From NCBI GenBank assembly GCA_022579005.1, contig MU401459.1:124001-188000 (forward strand): a stretch of DNA of 64,000 bases, in the 5' to 3' direction. Positions 33,340 through 47,228 of this stretch are shown here, in pieces. A program made the translations under genes and the position numbers. Source of the DNA: Poronia punctata (taxonomy: Eukaryota; Ascomycota; Sordariomycetes; Xylariales; Xylariaceae). The notes under the pieces were generated by a model. It saw only the letters and a program-made list of their open reading frames with translations, was not told the DNA's origin and did not search any database. The stretch's first letter is position 1. Every line of letters starts with the position of its first letter.

Positions 33340-36300
33340 ATTTAGGTTTACATTTTTGTTAGTTTAAATTAACTTTTTTTGTCCTCTATACCTTGTACCC
33401 CTATTTTTATATAATATAAGCTTTATAGTTTTTAGCTACTTTAAGCATTTTAGTATTTTTTCCTTTTTTTTAGCTTTTTTTAAGCTGCTCGGCTTTTTTT
33501 AAGATTTTTATTTTTGCTATATACTTATAGCTTTATTTAAATAGTTAGCTAGCAGGTGGCTTTTTTTTAAGGTGCTTATATATAAAGCTTAATAAAAAAA
33601 GTTAAACTTTAAAGCGCACTTGCTATTATTTAGTAGATTACTAGTTATTTAGGCTATAAAAAACTATAATTTATATGTTTTTTTTATAAATTATTATAGT
33701 TAGTTAGTATTATATAAAATATTATTAATTAATATAATTAATTATTATTACTTAGTTATTTACTTTTTTTATTAAAGTTTAAATTTAAAGCATTAATAGT
33801 AATAGCATTAATATTAGCTTTAACTTTATTTTAAGTTTATATATAGTAATAGTTATAAGCTAGGTTATAATTTAAAAATAAAAGCTTTTTAGTTATTTTA
33901 ACGTTTTTTAGTAATATTTTTTATATTAAATAAAAAACTTTTTTATTTTTTTTTATTTTAATATTTTTTGTTTAAAGCAATAATTTTATTTATTATTACT
34001 TTTATTTATTATTACTTTTATTTAAATTATATTATAAAAGTACTTAACTACTTTTTAAAAGTTTTTAAAAAAGTATAATTTTTAAAATAAGTAGCTAAAA
34101 TATACTAGCTATAGTACTTAAACTGCTATTTAGTAGTAAGCTAATTACTTTTTAAAAGTTATACTAGTTATATATAGCAATGTTGCTATTAATTTAATTA
34201 GCTTATTTTTAGTTTTTAAAAGCGCTAGTGCTTTTTTATTAAAAAATGTTTAAATTTTTATAAACTTTTTTTAAACTAATTATATAACTATATAGTTTAT
34301 TTAAATATGTTTTATAATATAGTTATTATTATTTATTAAATAGTATTAAGCTTTAAAAGTTTTTTAAAATATATTTATTTTAGTAATAATAGCTTTATAT
34401 AAAAATTTTTATAAAAAGTTTTTAGCTTTAAAAATACATTATTTAATTTAAATTATTTTTTATATTTTTAATTTTTTAGTATAAGTTTTAAATTTATTAT
34501 ATAGTATATTTACTATATATATTATATTGCTTATAGTTTTTAGTTTACTTTTTATTTTAGCTTTTAGTAAATATTTATATACTTATAAAAAGCTTTAAGT
34601 TTATATTTAATTATTATTTATATTAAGTAAATAATATAGTTTTAAAAATTATTACTATTATTATATTTTAGCTAGTTTAATTTTTTATTTTTTTAAAGCT
34701 AAGTTTTAAAGTTTTTAAATAGTTAACCTAGCTTAGTTATATTTTTTAATATTTTAATATTATAAAATTAGCAATATATTTATTTTTAAGTTTTATACGT
34801 TTTTTAAAACCTTTACCTTTTTTATTTATAAATTTTTTTAAATTTTTCATTTTTATATTTAAGCTTTTTTTTTAGTTTTATATAATAGGCCTAAGTAGTA
34901 CTAAATATAAGTATTTATAATTTTGTTTAATATAGTAAGTTTTTTTAATTAAATAAAACTGCTTTTTTATAATTTTTTTTATTTATTATAAAATTACTTA
35001 TAATTTTATAGCTATAAAAAAGTGCTACTTATTTATTATATTTATAAATATTATATTATAAAGTAAAAAATAAAAGTAATAGTGTTTGCTTTTTTAATAG
35101 TAAACTATTTATTTAGCTATACTTATAGTAAGTTAAAGTAAGCAATTACTTTGTTTACTATACTAAATATAAAAGCTATAATAATATACTATAAGCTTTA
35201 AATACTTACTTTTTTATTTATATATAGCTTATATGCTTAACGTTTTGCTATTTTTTATTAATATAGCTTTTTTTTTATATTATTTGCTAATATATTTTTT
35301 TAATTTTAGCTTTTATAAAGCTTATATTAATAAACCTTACTTATTACTATATTTATAATATAATTAAAAAGTTAATAATAAAAATTTTACTTTTTATTAA
35401 TAAGTAATATTAAAATTATAAGTTTTTAGTTTTTTTATATTTTTTAATTATTTTTTTAAAAAATTATATTATTATATAGTATTAGTTTTTTTATTGCTTA
35501 TTAGTATTTTTAAGTGCTTATAAAAATTATTTTTAGTTAGCGTTTATATTTAGTTAATAAAAACGTTTATAATATTTTTTACTTTTACTAAAAAAAACTT
35601 TTTTTAATTAATTTTTAATTTACTTACTATATTATAATTATTTAAAATTTTTTATAGCATATTTATTTTTATTTAGTTATTAAAAATTATAATAATATTA
35701 TTAGCATATATTAGCAACTTTATAACTTTTATATTAAATAATATACTTTATAATTTTTAGCAATTTGCTATAGCTTTTATAAAGGCTTTAATAGTAAATA
35801 TAAATAGTAAGTAGCTTATAAAATTACTTTATTAAATATTATTATTTATTAATATTTTATTACTAAAGTAGCTATTTATAAAAAGTTAAATTATTGCTTT
35901 ATTATATAAAGCTTTAATTTATTTAATAAAAAGTTTAAAAATACTAAAAAACTTTATAAACTTTTAAAAAAAGTTATATAAAACTTTATTATATACTTTT
36001 TTTTAGTTTAAAAAAAATAAAGCAATGCTATTATCTTTTTTACTTTTAAAGTTTTAAATTAGCTATTATATTGCTTTAATATTATTATTTATAAGTTTGC
36101 TTAAAAAAAAAGCTAACTACTATTTTTTTATAACCTTTTTAAGCGCTTTAATTAAACGTTATATTATAATTTTAATAAAAATTTTATAATTAATATTTAT
36201 TAAAAATAATAATTAATAATTTTTAAAAAGTTTTAAGTTTTTTTTTTTTAATAGTATTACTAATATTTTTTTTATTTATTTATTAAATATTTTATTTTTT

Positions 36301-39300
36301 TATTAAAGCTTATTATAAAACTTTATAAATGCTTTTATAATTTTATACTTTAGTATTTTATTTTAATACTTTTTTATTTTATATTTTAATAAAGTTTTAT
36401 ATAGCTTAGTAAAAATATTATTTAAGCTAAGCGTGCTTTTTAAAGTAGCTTATTTAATAGCTACTTTAACTTTTTGCTTAAAAATTAATTTAACTAAGTT
36501 TTTTTAATTTTTTATATTTATAATTAAAGCATTTTTTAAAATTTTACTTATAGCTTTTAAGTTAAATGCTTTATAGCTATATAGTTTACTATAAAATTTA
36601 TATATTATATTTAAAATATTTTTAAAGTTTAAGTACTAATTATTATTTTTGTTTTTTAGTATAAAAATTAATATATTTATATTTATTTTAGCTTTAAAAA
36701 AAAGTACTATATAAAAGCTTTATTTAATAAAAAATATTTTGCTAACAAGTTATATAAATAGTTTTTTTATTTTTACTTATTTAGCGCTAGCTTTTTAATA
36801 TTTAAATTTTTAATTTGCTTTTTAAGTATAATATTTATTTTTTTTGCTTATTTTTTAGTTAGTTTTTTTTAAGCTTTTTAAATAAATATTTTTTTTTTAA
36901 TATATTTTGCTTAACGTAGGTTTTTTTTTTAAAGTATACTTTAAAAGCTTTTTTATACTTAGTTTATTTAGTTATATAGTTAATATATTTAGTTTTTTTA
37001 AAAAGTTTTTAACAAGTTTTAATATAATAATATAATTATAGTGCTAGCAATAGTAATTGCTATTATTTTAGTTTTTTATTTATGTTTATAAATAAAGCTA
37101 GTTTAATACTAATATAATAATAATTTATTTATAATAGTATAAACATAATTATTTATACTTTAATAAATTTTACTTAGTTTTTTTAAGCATATATTTTATT
37201 TAGTTATAATATATTAAATATATGTTTAAAAGTAAATTTTTTAAAGCTAAAGTTTTTTTTTTTAACTATTTATTAGTTAAAAGCTTTAGTTTTTTTATAG
37301 TATGCTTAGTAAGCTATAAAATGCTTTTAGTCTTTTTTTTAGTAGTTTTTTATTTAATTTTTTATTAATATAGCGCTTAGTTATATTTTAATTTTTTTTA
37401 ATAATATTAATAAAATTTTATAGTATAAAAAAGTTAAAATTTTTAAAATTAGTTAAAGCTTTTAATTATATTAAAAACTATTTATATTTTGCTTTAAGTA
37501 ATTTTATAAGTATATATATATTTGCTATTTAAATTGTTTTATTTTAAAAAGTAATATTAGTAATTATAAGTTTTCTTTTTAAGTCTTTATATATTAAGTA
37601 CTTTTTTAGTTTTTTTAACAATTAGGTTTAAAATATTTATTTAGTATTAATAATAGTAGCTAGGCTACTTTTATTATTTATTTTTTTAGCTATTTTTATT
37701 AAGTAAAACATTTTAACTTTAAGCTTTTTTTTATTAAATTTTTTTAAATTAGCTTTTTAAATTATAAATATATTTAGTTTCTTTTTTTTTATTAATTTAA
37801 TTACTTTTTAAAAACAAGCTAGGTTTATAACAAAGTTAATATTTAAAAAAGCTATATTTAAATTAAGTACTATTATTTTTTTAAGCATATTTTTAAGTAT
37901 ATATTTAATATGCTTAAAAAGGGCTATTTATAAAAAGCAGTATTTAAGCTATATATATATGTTTTAATTATGCTTAAAGTTTTTTATATTAAAAAGTATA
38001 TTATATATTTTATATAAGTTTGCTTTTTTATTTATTAGCTTAAACTTTAAAATATAATAAAAGAAAATTTTAATATATATAGTAATTAGTTTTAAACTTA
38101 TATTTATAACTACTATTATTTTACTTTTAAATATTTTTTTATACTTTTAAATATTTATTTAAAACTTAATACTTTTTTATTTTAATTAAAGCTAACTATA
38201 AAAAGCTATAATAAGCTATTGCTTTATTATATTATTAATATAAGTAATAATTTAAATTTTAGCTTTTTTAAAATAAAAAATAGTTAACTTTATATTATAT
38301 ATAATATTTTTTTAGCTACTAAGCTTAATATATTTTTAGTTAAAAAACTAAGCTATTGTTTTAATTTTTACTTTAATAATCTTTTTTTTTATTTAAGTAT
38401 AACGCTTTTAAAATCTTATTTAAATTAGTTTTAATTATAATATAAGCATTAATAATTATTTTTATATTTAGTTATTAATTTTTTTTATAAAGCTTTATAA
38501 AAAGCTTAAAGTATAAGTGCTTTTTATTTGCTTTATTATTTATATTATAGTTTTTAAACTTTTTTTATTTTTTAGCTTATATAAAAATAAGCTTTAAAGC
38601 TTAAGTTTTAGCTTTAAATAATTAAGCTAAGTTAGTAAAAAAAAAGTAAAAAATAAAGCGCTATTAATAGTTAAACTAGCAGCTTTTACTTTAGCTACTT
38701 TAACTTAAATGCTTTTTTTAAGTAAAAATAAAGTGCTAGTTAAGCTTTTTTTTTTTATATTATATGTTTATTAGTAAAAAAAAAGTTAAAGTTAAAAGCT
38801 ACTTTTTTTTTAGCTTTTAGCAAGTTTAAATAAAGCTAGCATTAGCGTTTTTAAATTATATATAAAAAAAGCTGCTTTTAAAAGTATTTAAAAGTACTTA
38901 AGTTAAACTTTTTAAGTTAAAATAAAGTTTTTTAGCTAATTAGTTTATTAAGTTAGCTACTTTAAGTATATTTTTTAAAAGTATACTTATTAAATTATAT
39001 TTAAGTTTATTAGCTAATAAAAAAAGGCATTAAAAAGTATAAAAAAGCTAAAAGTAATAAATAATATAAGTTTTTTATTAGCTACTAAATAAGCTATAAA
39101 AAAAAAAGTATATAAGCATTTAGCTAAGCTTTAAAAAAGTATATTAAATAATAATTTTATTATTGCTATTATTTTTACTATATTATTACTATTATTTTTA
39201 TTAAATAAAAAAGTTAACTTAAAAGCTTTTTTTTTTTTTAGTATTAGTAGCAATAATTTTAATTTTTACGTGCTAATAGCTACTTTTAGCTTTAAGCTTT

Positions 39301-39496
39301 TAGTATAAGGAACTATAAGGTAGTGTAATAAATTCTGTAGATTAATAATGTAAAAGGGAAGAAATCTAGCAAGGTTAGGTTAATTAGTTATTACTAACTA
39401 ATTAACTTTAGTGCGCTAGTCTTTATTTAATTTAGCTATTTAATTTACGGGCTATAAGACCTTTTTTTTTAAGTTTTTTTATAATATGTTATATTA
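39301..39496 (+). repeat. LTR-like direct repeat, copy A
   Basis: 196 bp matching 47033-47228 without large gaps. The dozen or more differences are essentially all C/T or G/A changes, with copy A carrying most of the T/A states. Both copies contain a 14 bp arm inverted repeat (about 39376-39407) with the right arm damaged in this copy. Confidence 0.85.
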
Positions 39497-42400
39497 AGTG
39501 CTAGCTACTTAAAAAATTAGCGTTAACTTTAACAAATGCTAACAAAAGCTAATTTTTTTATTTTTGCACTTTTTTTGTTTTTTTTACTTTTTAAGGTTGT
39601 TTGCGCTAAATATAACTAAGCTGCTTAGTAGTTTTTTTTTTTATTTTTAGTTTACTTTTTTTCTAGGCCTAGTATTTTTTAATAAGTGCTTTTATGTTAT
39701 ATAGCTGCTACTTTAAGCGCTACTAGTTATTTTTATAACTATACTTTTTTTATTTAACTAGGTACTAGTATTTTGTTTTAAAGCAGTTTAAGCAATAGTT
39801 TAAAATAGTTTTAACTTTAAATAAATCTTTTACTTTTTTTTAATTTAGCTAATTATTTTAAATAAGACTAAGAGCTAAGATAAACTTATAAAATAAGTTT
39901 TTCCTTTTTTATTTAAAAAATAAGTAAGCTATAAAAATAACTAAGTAAATTTTAAAAGTTTTAAAAAAGTTAATTTTATAAGCTAGTTTTTTAATTTTTT
40001 TTTTTACTTTTTATAAACTTGCGCGCTATTATAAGTACTTTTAAAATAGTTGTCTAAGTAAATAATAGCTATAATGTAGCTAAAAATAAACTTTATCTTT
40101 TATATTAAATTTAATTAGCTTATATTTTTTATTATAGTATTGTTTAGCTTAAGTAGTAGCAAAGTTTATAGTTAGCTTAGCATTTTAGCGTAAATAGGTT
40201 TAAATAGTATTTAAAATATTTAAATCTAGCTTTAATAAGCTTTTAAATTACGTAATTATATTATTAAATTTAAAAAGTTAAAATTTAAAAAGTAGCTTAT
40301 ATATTAAAGCTTTAATTATTTTAAAATATGCGCTATTTAAGTTTTATTATAAAGCTAGCAATAAGTTAATTTATTTATAATTTAAGTATTTAAAATAGTA
40401 AAAATAAATAGCTATTTTAATTATTTAATTTTTTTATTTAAATGCTTTATTAGTTTATAAGTAGTATGCTATTAATATTAAAAGCTTAGCGCTAAAACTT
40501 TTTTAAAGTTTTTTTTAAAAAGCTAAAGTAAATTTTTAGTTTTAATTTAAAATAATGCTTAAAAAAGCACTTTAGTTAATAATTAAAGCAGCTTAAACAA
40601 ATACTTTAGCTTAGTTTTTTATAGTATACTTTATATTACTTAGTAGCAATAATAACTATTTAAATATAATGCAAGTAACTATTATTAAAGCGTTAAAATA
40701 GTTTTGTTTTTTTAATTTTTATAATAAATTAGTTAATTTAACTTTTAAAAGTTTTATAATAAAGTTAATAGTAATAGTTTTTATAAGTTAAAGGTTTACT
40801 AGTTATATAGCTTAGTATAAGCTATATAGCTTTTTTTATAACGTTATATAAAGCTTATAAGTATTATAATAGTTAATATACTTTTTAACTAGTTTTGTTT
40901 TTTTTTAAATTAAATATTGCTTTAAATCTTATAGTATGTGCTATTTTTTAAAATAATATTTATTATTATAAGCTATAGCTATAAAAGTGCTAATAAAGTT
41001 TTTTAAAATATATAGTTTTTAGTTATTTTTTTAGTTAATATTATATATTAACTTATTAACAATTATAAAAAGGTAGCTTAGCTTTAAAAAATTAGCAACG
41101 TTTTTATTGTTTTTTTTTTAAACTTATTAAAAAATTTAGCTATACTTTAAATCTTTTTTATATTTTTTTTTAAATTTTCTTTTTATTTTTAAGTTTATAA
41201 TAGCAGTAGTTTTTATAACTAACTATATTTAGTTAAGTATAGGTTTTTTATTTAACTAGATTACCTTTTTATTTTTGTTTATTTTATTAATAACGTTTTA
41301 TAAATAGCTTAAGGTATTAAGTATAAAATTAAGCTATTTTAGTATATAGTAAGTTTATAGTTTATATTATAATAAATAAATTAAAGTATTAACTAGTTTT
41401 TTATTTACTTAGTTTATTAAAGCTATATTAAAACTAGTTTAATTAAAAATGCTTTTAGTAGCAAAGTAGTTTATAAGTACTATTACTAAATTATTTAAAG
41501 CTTTAATTATAGTTTTTAGCTGCTTATAAGCTTAAATAATATAGGCTACTTTTATTTTTAAAAGTTTATATTTTAATTTTAGTTATAAAAGTAAATAGCT
41601 TAAAAATATTATAAGTTTTATTTAAGTATTTAAAATAGTTGCTTTAAGCTGCTATTTATACTTTTTTTTAGTATAAAATAGCATAACTTTAAAGCTTTTT
41701 TTTAATAAAGCATTAACTTATATAAAAAGTATTTTAGCTAGATTATAGTGCTTAAAAATAGTATGCTTATATATTAAATTTTATATTATTTAAAAAAACT
41801 TTTTTTTAACTTTTATTAGCTTAAAATAGGTTATTTAAATATAAGCTTGCTATTTTTTTAAGTTATTATTTATAACTTTTTTTTTTTTATAGCTTTTATT
41901 TAACAAAGCTATTTTTTGTTTTTATAAAAGTTTTGCATATTAAGCATAGTATAGTAATAATGTTTAAAAAAAGCCGCTGCTTTTAAAGTATTGCTTTAAA
42001 GCTTTTAAGTTATTTAAAAAGGCTAGGTTTTAAAACATTGCTAACTAGTGTTTAATTATTGCTATTTTAAAAAAGTTAATATAAAAGCTTAGCAACTTAA
42101 TTAAAAAGTATTTTAAAAACAATTTTTTTAAAAATATTAAAATATACTTTTGCTTAAAAAGGTTAAATACTTTATAAAAGTGCTTTAAGTAGCTAGCTTT
42201 ATTATTTAAAAATATTATAATATTGTTAATAAAAGCTTAGCAAAATAAGTAATATAGTTTTAGCGTTTTATTTATAAACTTTTAAATATATATAAGTAAA
42301 TTATAAAAGCTTATAAGCACAATAGTTAAGCGTTTTAAACCTTAAAGGCTTACTATAGTAAATTAGTTTTTATAATTTAAATATACTTTAAATTAATAAA

Positions 42401-45400
42401 AAAAAGCTATAGCGTTTACTATAATAATGTACTTTTTTTTATATATTAATTTAATTATTTTAAACTAAAGCAATAGTAAATAGTTATTAAAAACTGCTAT
42501 TTTATTAAAAGCTTATAAGTTTATTATAAGTTTAGTTTAAACTTTTTTTTTTACTTAGTAATATACTATAAATGTTAAGTAAGCAAAAAAGCTTAGTTTA
42601 TTAACTTATTTTATTTTACTTTATTTATAAAGTTTATTAAATACTTTATTAACTATTGCCTTATTTTTTATATTAAAAAAATAAAGCTAGCTATTTAATT
42701 TAGTTTGTTGCTAATTATTTACTAATAGTATTTTTATTTAGTTATTTTTTAAAATATTTATAATACCTTAGTTAGTTTAAATTTTTAAAAAATCCTTTAA
42801 GATTTAAAAGATTTTACTTGCTATAAAGTTAGCACTAGCGTAAATAAATTAACTATTTAGTTTAGCAATTTTCTTTTTTTTAAAAAGCTTTTAAATTTTT
42901 ATAGTTAAAAGAAATTTAATTACTTTAAAACGTTTATTAGCTGTTTTTTTGTTACTATTGTCTTTTTTAGTTAAGTTTTCTTTTTTTTTAAGGGTTTAAG
43001 TATTAAATATTTTTATAACTTTTAGTTAAGTTATAGCATTTTATAGCTTTTTACTTAGTATAAGGTATTTTTTAGTAGCTAGTGCTATATATAGTAGTTA
43101 GTTTAAAATACTTATGCTAATAAAGCACTTAATTAGTACTTTGCTTATAATTTTTATTTTACTAAAAGCTTTTATAAAAAATAGTATTTATAATAAAACT
43201 GCAGCTATAGCTATTGCTTTTAAACAACCTTTTTAAGTAGCTTTTTATATTTTAGTTTTTATTTATTTATTAATAGTGCTTACTTAAGTGCTTTATTTAA
43301 CTTTTTTTAGCTTAAGTAAAAAGTTAGCTATAATAATAGTATTTAAAGTTATTAATTTTATAAATAAGAAAACTATGTTTTTATAGCTAAAATTAAAAGT
43401 AAAATTTTTATTTAATAGTAATAACTTATATAAAGTTAGTACTAGTAAGGTTTTTTAAGGCTTAAAATTACTTTTTAGGCTAAAGTTACTTTTTAAATAT
43501 AAAAATATAAACGTAGTTAAATTTTAAAAAAAGTTTTAAATTTTTTTATAGCGTTAAAACTAATTAATTTAGTTTTAAAATTAATCTTAGCTTTATAAGT
43601 ATTGCTAAAATCTATTTTTAATAACATATAAGGTTTTATAGTATTTTTAATAACTTATGCTAATATAGTAAACTTAACTTATTTATTTTTTTTAGTATTA
43701 TTTAATCTTACTATATATATTTATAAAGTAGCTTATTTAGTATACTTAATATAACTTTTGCTAATATTTTAAACTTTACTTAACTATTTTTTAATAAAGT
43801 GTTTAGTTATTTTTAGCAAGTTTTAAGTAATAATATTTTAGCCTATACTTATATTAAAATAAATAATAGTTTTAAGTATATTAAGGTATAGGCAAACTAA
43901 AATATGCAAATAAAAGTACTAAAATTAACTAATAAGTTTTTTTGTTTAGATTTTTAAAAGAGTTAATGTTTATATATTAAGTTTTAAAAGCTTTAAGTTT
44001 ATAAGTTTAACTAGGTAGGCTTTTTTATTAAGTATTAACAACTTTTTTTAATATTTATTTAAATATTTAAATAGTTAATTTTATAATTTAAAAAATTTGT
44101 TATATTTTATATAAGTACTTTTTAGTAACTTTAATTTAAGTATATTTTATAATTTAATTAGTTACTTTAAGCACTTTTTATAGTGTTTTTGTTTTTTTTT
44201 TTAATTGCTAAAAAGGTTGCTATAATGCTTGTACTTAAAGTTATAATTTATAATTATAAATGCCTAGTTTAATTTTAAATCAGAATTACTGCTATTAAAT
44301 AAATTTAATAAATTTTTTTTGTTTAATTTAAGGTTTTTAAAGTTATTTTTTTTACTAGATTTAAATAGTCTTTTTTTTTGTTTTTTTTTTTTAGATTTGT
44401 TTTTATTTTAAGGTTTATTTTTATTTTAAAACTTATTTTTATTTTTTTTTTAGTTTTTAAACTAGTATTTGTTTTTTTTATAGTTATTTTTATAGTAATT
44501 ATAGTTATAGCCGCTATAATTACAACTTTTATTACGTTTATCCTCTTGCTAGCAGCTTTTTTTTTTTTTGTTGCCTTTATTGTTATTTAATTAATTTTTA
44601 AAAAAGTTGTTTAGCTACTTTTTTTGTTTTTTTTTTTAAATTTATAAATATGTTAACTTAGCTGCTAATAAAAGCATAGCTTTTTTATGCAATAGAAGCT
44701 TTAAATATTTGCTAAAGCTTTTTTTTTAATTTAGTATAAGCACGTTTTGCTTTAAAAAAAGGTTTATAGCTAATTATGTTATAATAACTACTTTTATTTA
44801 GTTAAAGTTATTATTTGCTAATAAGTAACTTGCTTTAGCATATTAAAGTTTTTTTTAAAAGTACTTTTTTAATGCGTTTTTATTATAAGCAATGTTTTTT
44901 AATTTAAGTTAAAGTAAATTACTTTTTTTAGTAGCAATACTAAGTATTATAATAAAGCGTTAGTTAAAGTAGTTTATTATACTTTTAATACTTTTATTAT
45001 AAAGTAAACTTTTTTTTTTATAGTAAAAATTAAATTTTACTATTTAGCTATAGCTTTTTTTAATAAGGTTAGCTATAGTTATACTAGTTAGCTTTTATTA
45101 GTATTACTATTAGTACTTTTTAATATTGCGTTAATTTTGTTAATAAAAGCCTATATATTTATATAAATAGTTTTAAATCCTTTGTTAACTTAATTAAAAT
45201 TTTTTAAGTTTTTAAAGTTAAGTATAAAAGTTTTTATATTTTTTTTTTTAATTTAAATATGTTAGCTATTTAAGTTTGCACTAAAAAGTAAAGTAAAGCT
45301 TTTTTTATATTAATATTTATTGCTTTTTAAAGGACTAGGTAGTCTTAAAGGGCTAGGTAGTCTTATAAAGCTAGATAAATTTTTAGGTAAGCTTTTAAAT

Positions 45401-47032
45401 TATTTTTATAGTGCTTTTTAAAGTGCTTTTTAAGGTGCTTTTTTTAAAAGACTATTTTTATTATTATTAGGGTCTTTAGCAAGATTGCTAGCTAAAGCTT
45501 CTTGCTGCTAATTTAACTATATATATATTATAAAAAATTAAGTTTTTCTATTATAGTTAAAGTAACTTTTAAAGCTATTTATTTATTTAATAGGTTTAAT
45601 TAAAAGTTTAACTAAAAAGTTTACAAATTAAACTTAAAAATAGTTATTTTATAGTAGTATATACTTTATTAACTAAAAGTTAACTTATAATAATAAGTTA
45701 GCTTATAATAACAAGTTAAAGTTTTTATAAAAATTATTAAAATTAGCTATTATAGTATAACTTAAAAAAAAACTTTTAAAGTTTTTAAATTTTTACTAAA
45801 GGGCTTTTATTACTAATATAGGTTAGTATGTGTTTATATGCTAAATAAAGTTTAGTTAAGCTATTTTTAGTTGCTACTTTAGTTAATATACTTATACTAG
45901 TACTAGTATAGGTATAAGTATAAGTATAGTTATTATTACTAAAAGATTTAGTATAGCTAGCTTGCTTTAAGCAGCTTAAATAAACTAGTTTAACTTACTT
46001 ATTATTGCTTTTATATTTTTATTTAAAGCTTATAGTTAGTTATATATAAGTTTTACTTAATTTGCTAAGTAGTTAATATAGCTAATAATATGTTTATTAA
46101 ACTTTTTTTGCTTTTATTTATTTTATTTTAGCTATTTTTAACTAGCTTTGTTATTTTCTTATTTTTTAACTTTTTTAGCGCTTATTATATATAATTTAAA
46201 TTAATTAAAGTTATAAAGTAAAAAGTTATAAAGTAAAAAATCTTATAAAAAATTGTGTAAAAGTTTATATAAAAAATTTAGTAGCGTTAAAGTATTAACT
46301 TTATATTAAGTTTAAAATTTAAAGCTTAATTTTTTATTATTACTAAAGTGCTTTAGTATAGTAAAGGTATTATTAGCACTTTTGTTTTTTTTGCTTATTA
46401 TATAAGTTTATTTAAATTAACTTTTTTTAATTAACTAAAAAGAAATAAACAAAAAATAAATATAAATAAAAACAAAAAAAATATAAACTAGGAAGCGTTT
46501 AATACTAATTTAAAAAAATAAGTATTTTATACAATGCTTTTATAGTATAAGCAAGTTTAAAAAAATAAGCTTTATATAACGTAAAGGGTATAGTTAAGCA
46601 TTTAAAAAAATTAAGCTTTAATAAAAAGTAACTATAAACGTTAGCGTTATAAATAAATACTTTTATTTGCAACCTAAATATAGTAGTGTTAAAATAAATT
46701 AGCTATTTAAAAAGAAATTGTATAAACTTAACTTATTTATAAAATCTTTTTGCTTAAAATAAAAAAGCGTAGTAAAAAAATATAATTAATTAAGCTAGTT
46801 AAAAAGATTTAAAAAAATAACTTTAACTAGGTTTTAATTTAGTAGTAATGCTTAAAGTTTTAAAAAATAGCTTTGCATGCTACTTTAGTTAAGATTTAGG
46901 CTTTAAAAAGGTGTAAAATAGGTGCTAAAGTCTTAAAAAACAATATACTTAATTTATACCTAGCTACTACTATAAAAAAAAGTAAAATATAACTAAATAG
47001 GTTATATTAATTAATTAACTTACTGCACTATT

Positions 47033-47228
47033 TAGTATAAAGAACTATAAGGTAGTGTAGTAAATTTTGTAGATTAATAATGTAAAAAAAAAAGAATCTA
47101 GCAAGGTTAGGTTAATTAGTTATTACTAACTAATTAACCTTAGTGCGCTAGTCTTTATCTAATCTAGCTATTTAATTTACAGGCTACAGGACCCTTTTTT
47201 TTAGGTCCTTTTATAATACGTTGTATTA
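47033..47228 (+). repeat. LTR-like direct repeat, copy B
   Basis: The better preserved copy. The hairpin with arms AGGTTAATTAGTTA and TAACTAATTAACCT (about 47108-47139) is perfect here, and a GGACC...GGTCC pair flanking a T run is kept. Confidence 0.85.

Larger units (their letters stand above)
39301..47228. mobile_element. Probable RIP-inactivated LTR retrotransposon
   Basis: Two direct repeats of 196 bp (39301-39496 and 47033-47228) enclose about 7.5 kb. The whole unit is flanked by GCTTT on both sides (39296-39300 and 47229-47233), a plausible 5 bp target duplication. The repeats begin TA and end TA, which is what TG...CA termini become after RIP. The spacing and size fit a Gypsy- or Copia-type element. 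The interior is too degraded to show gag or pol, so family and orientation are unresolved. Because the region is AT-rich, the 5 bp duplication alone is weak; the repeat pair is the main evidence. Confidence 0.65.

Noticed and set aside
44378..44590. 70-codon frame of Phe/Ile/Val in the AT island
   Set aside because: Pure composition effect of T-rich degraded DNA; no start context or family features.
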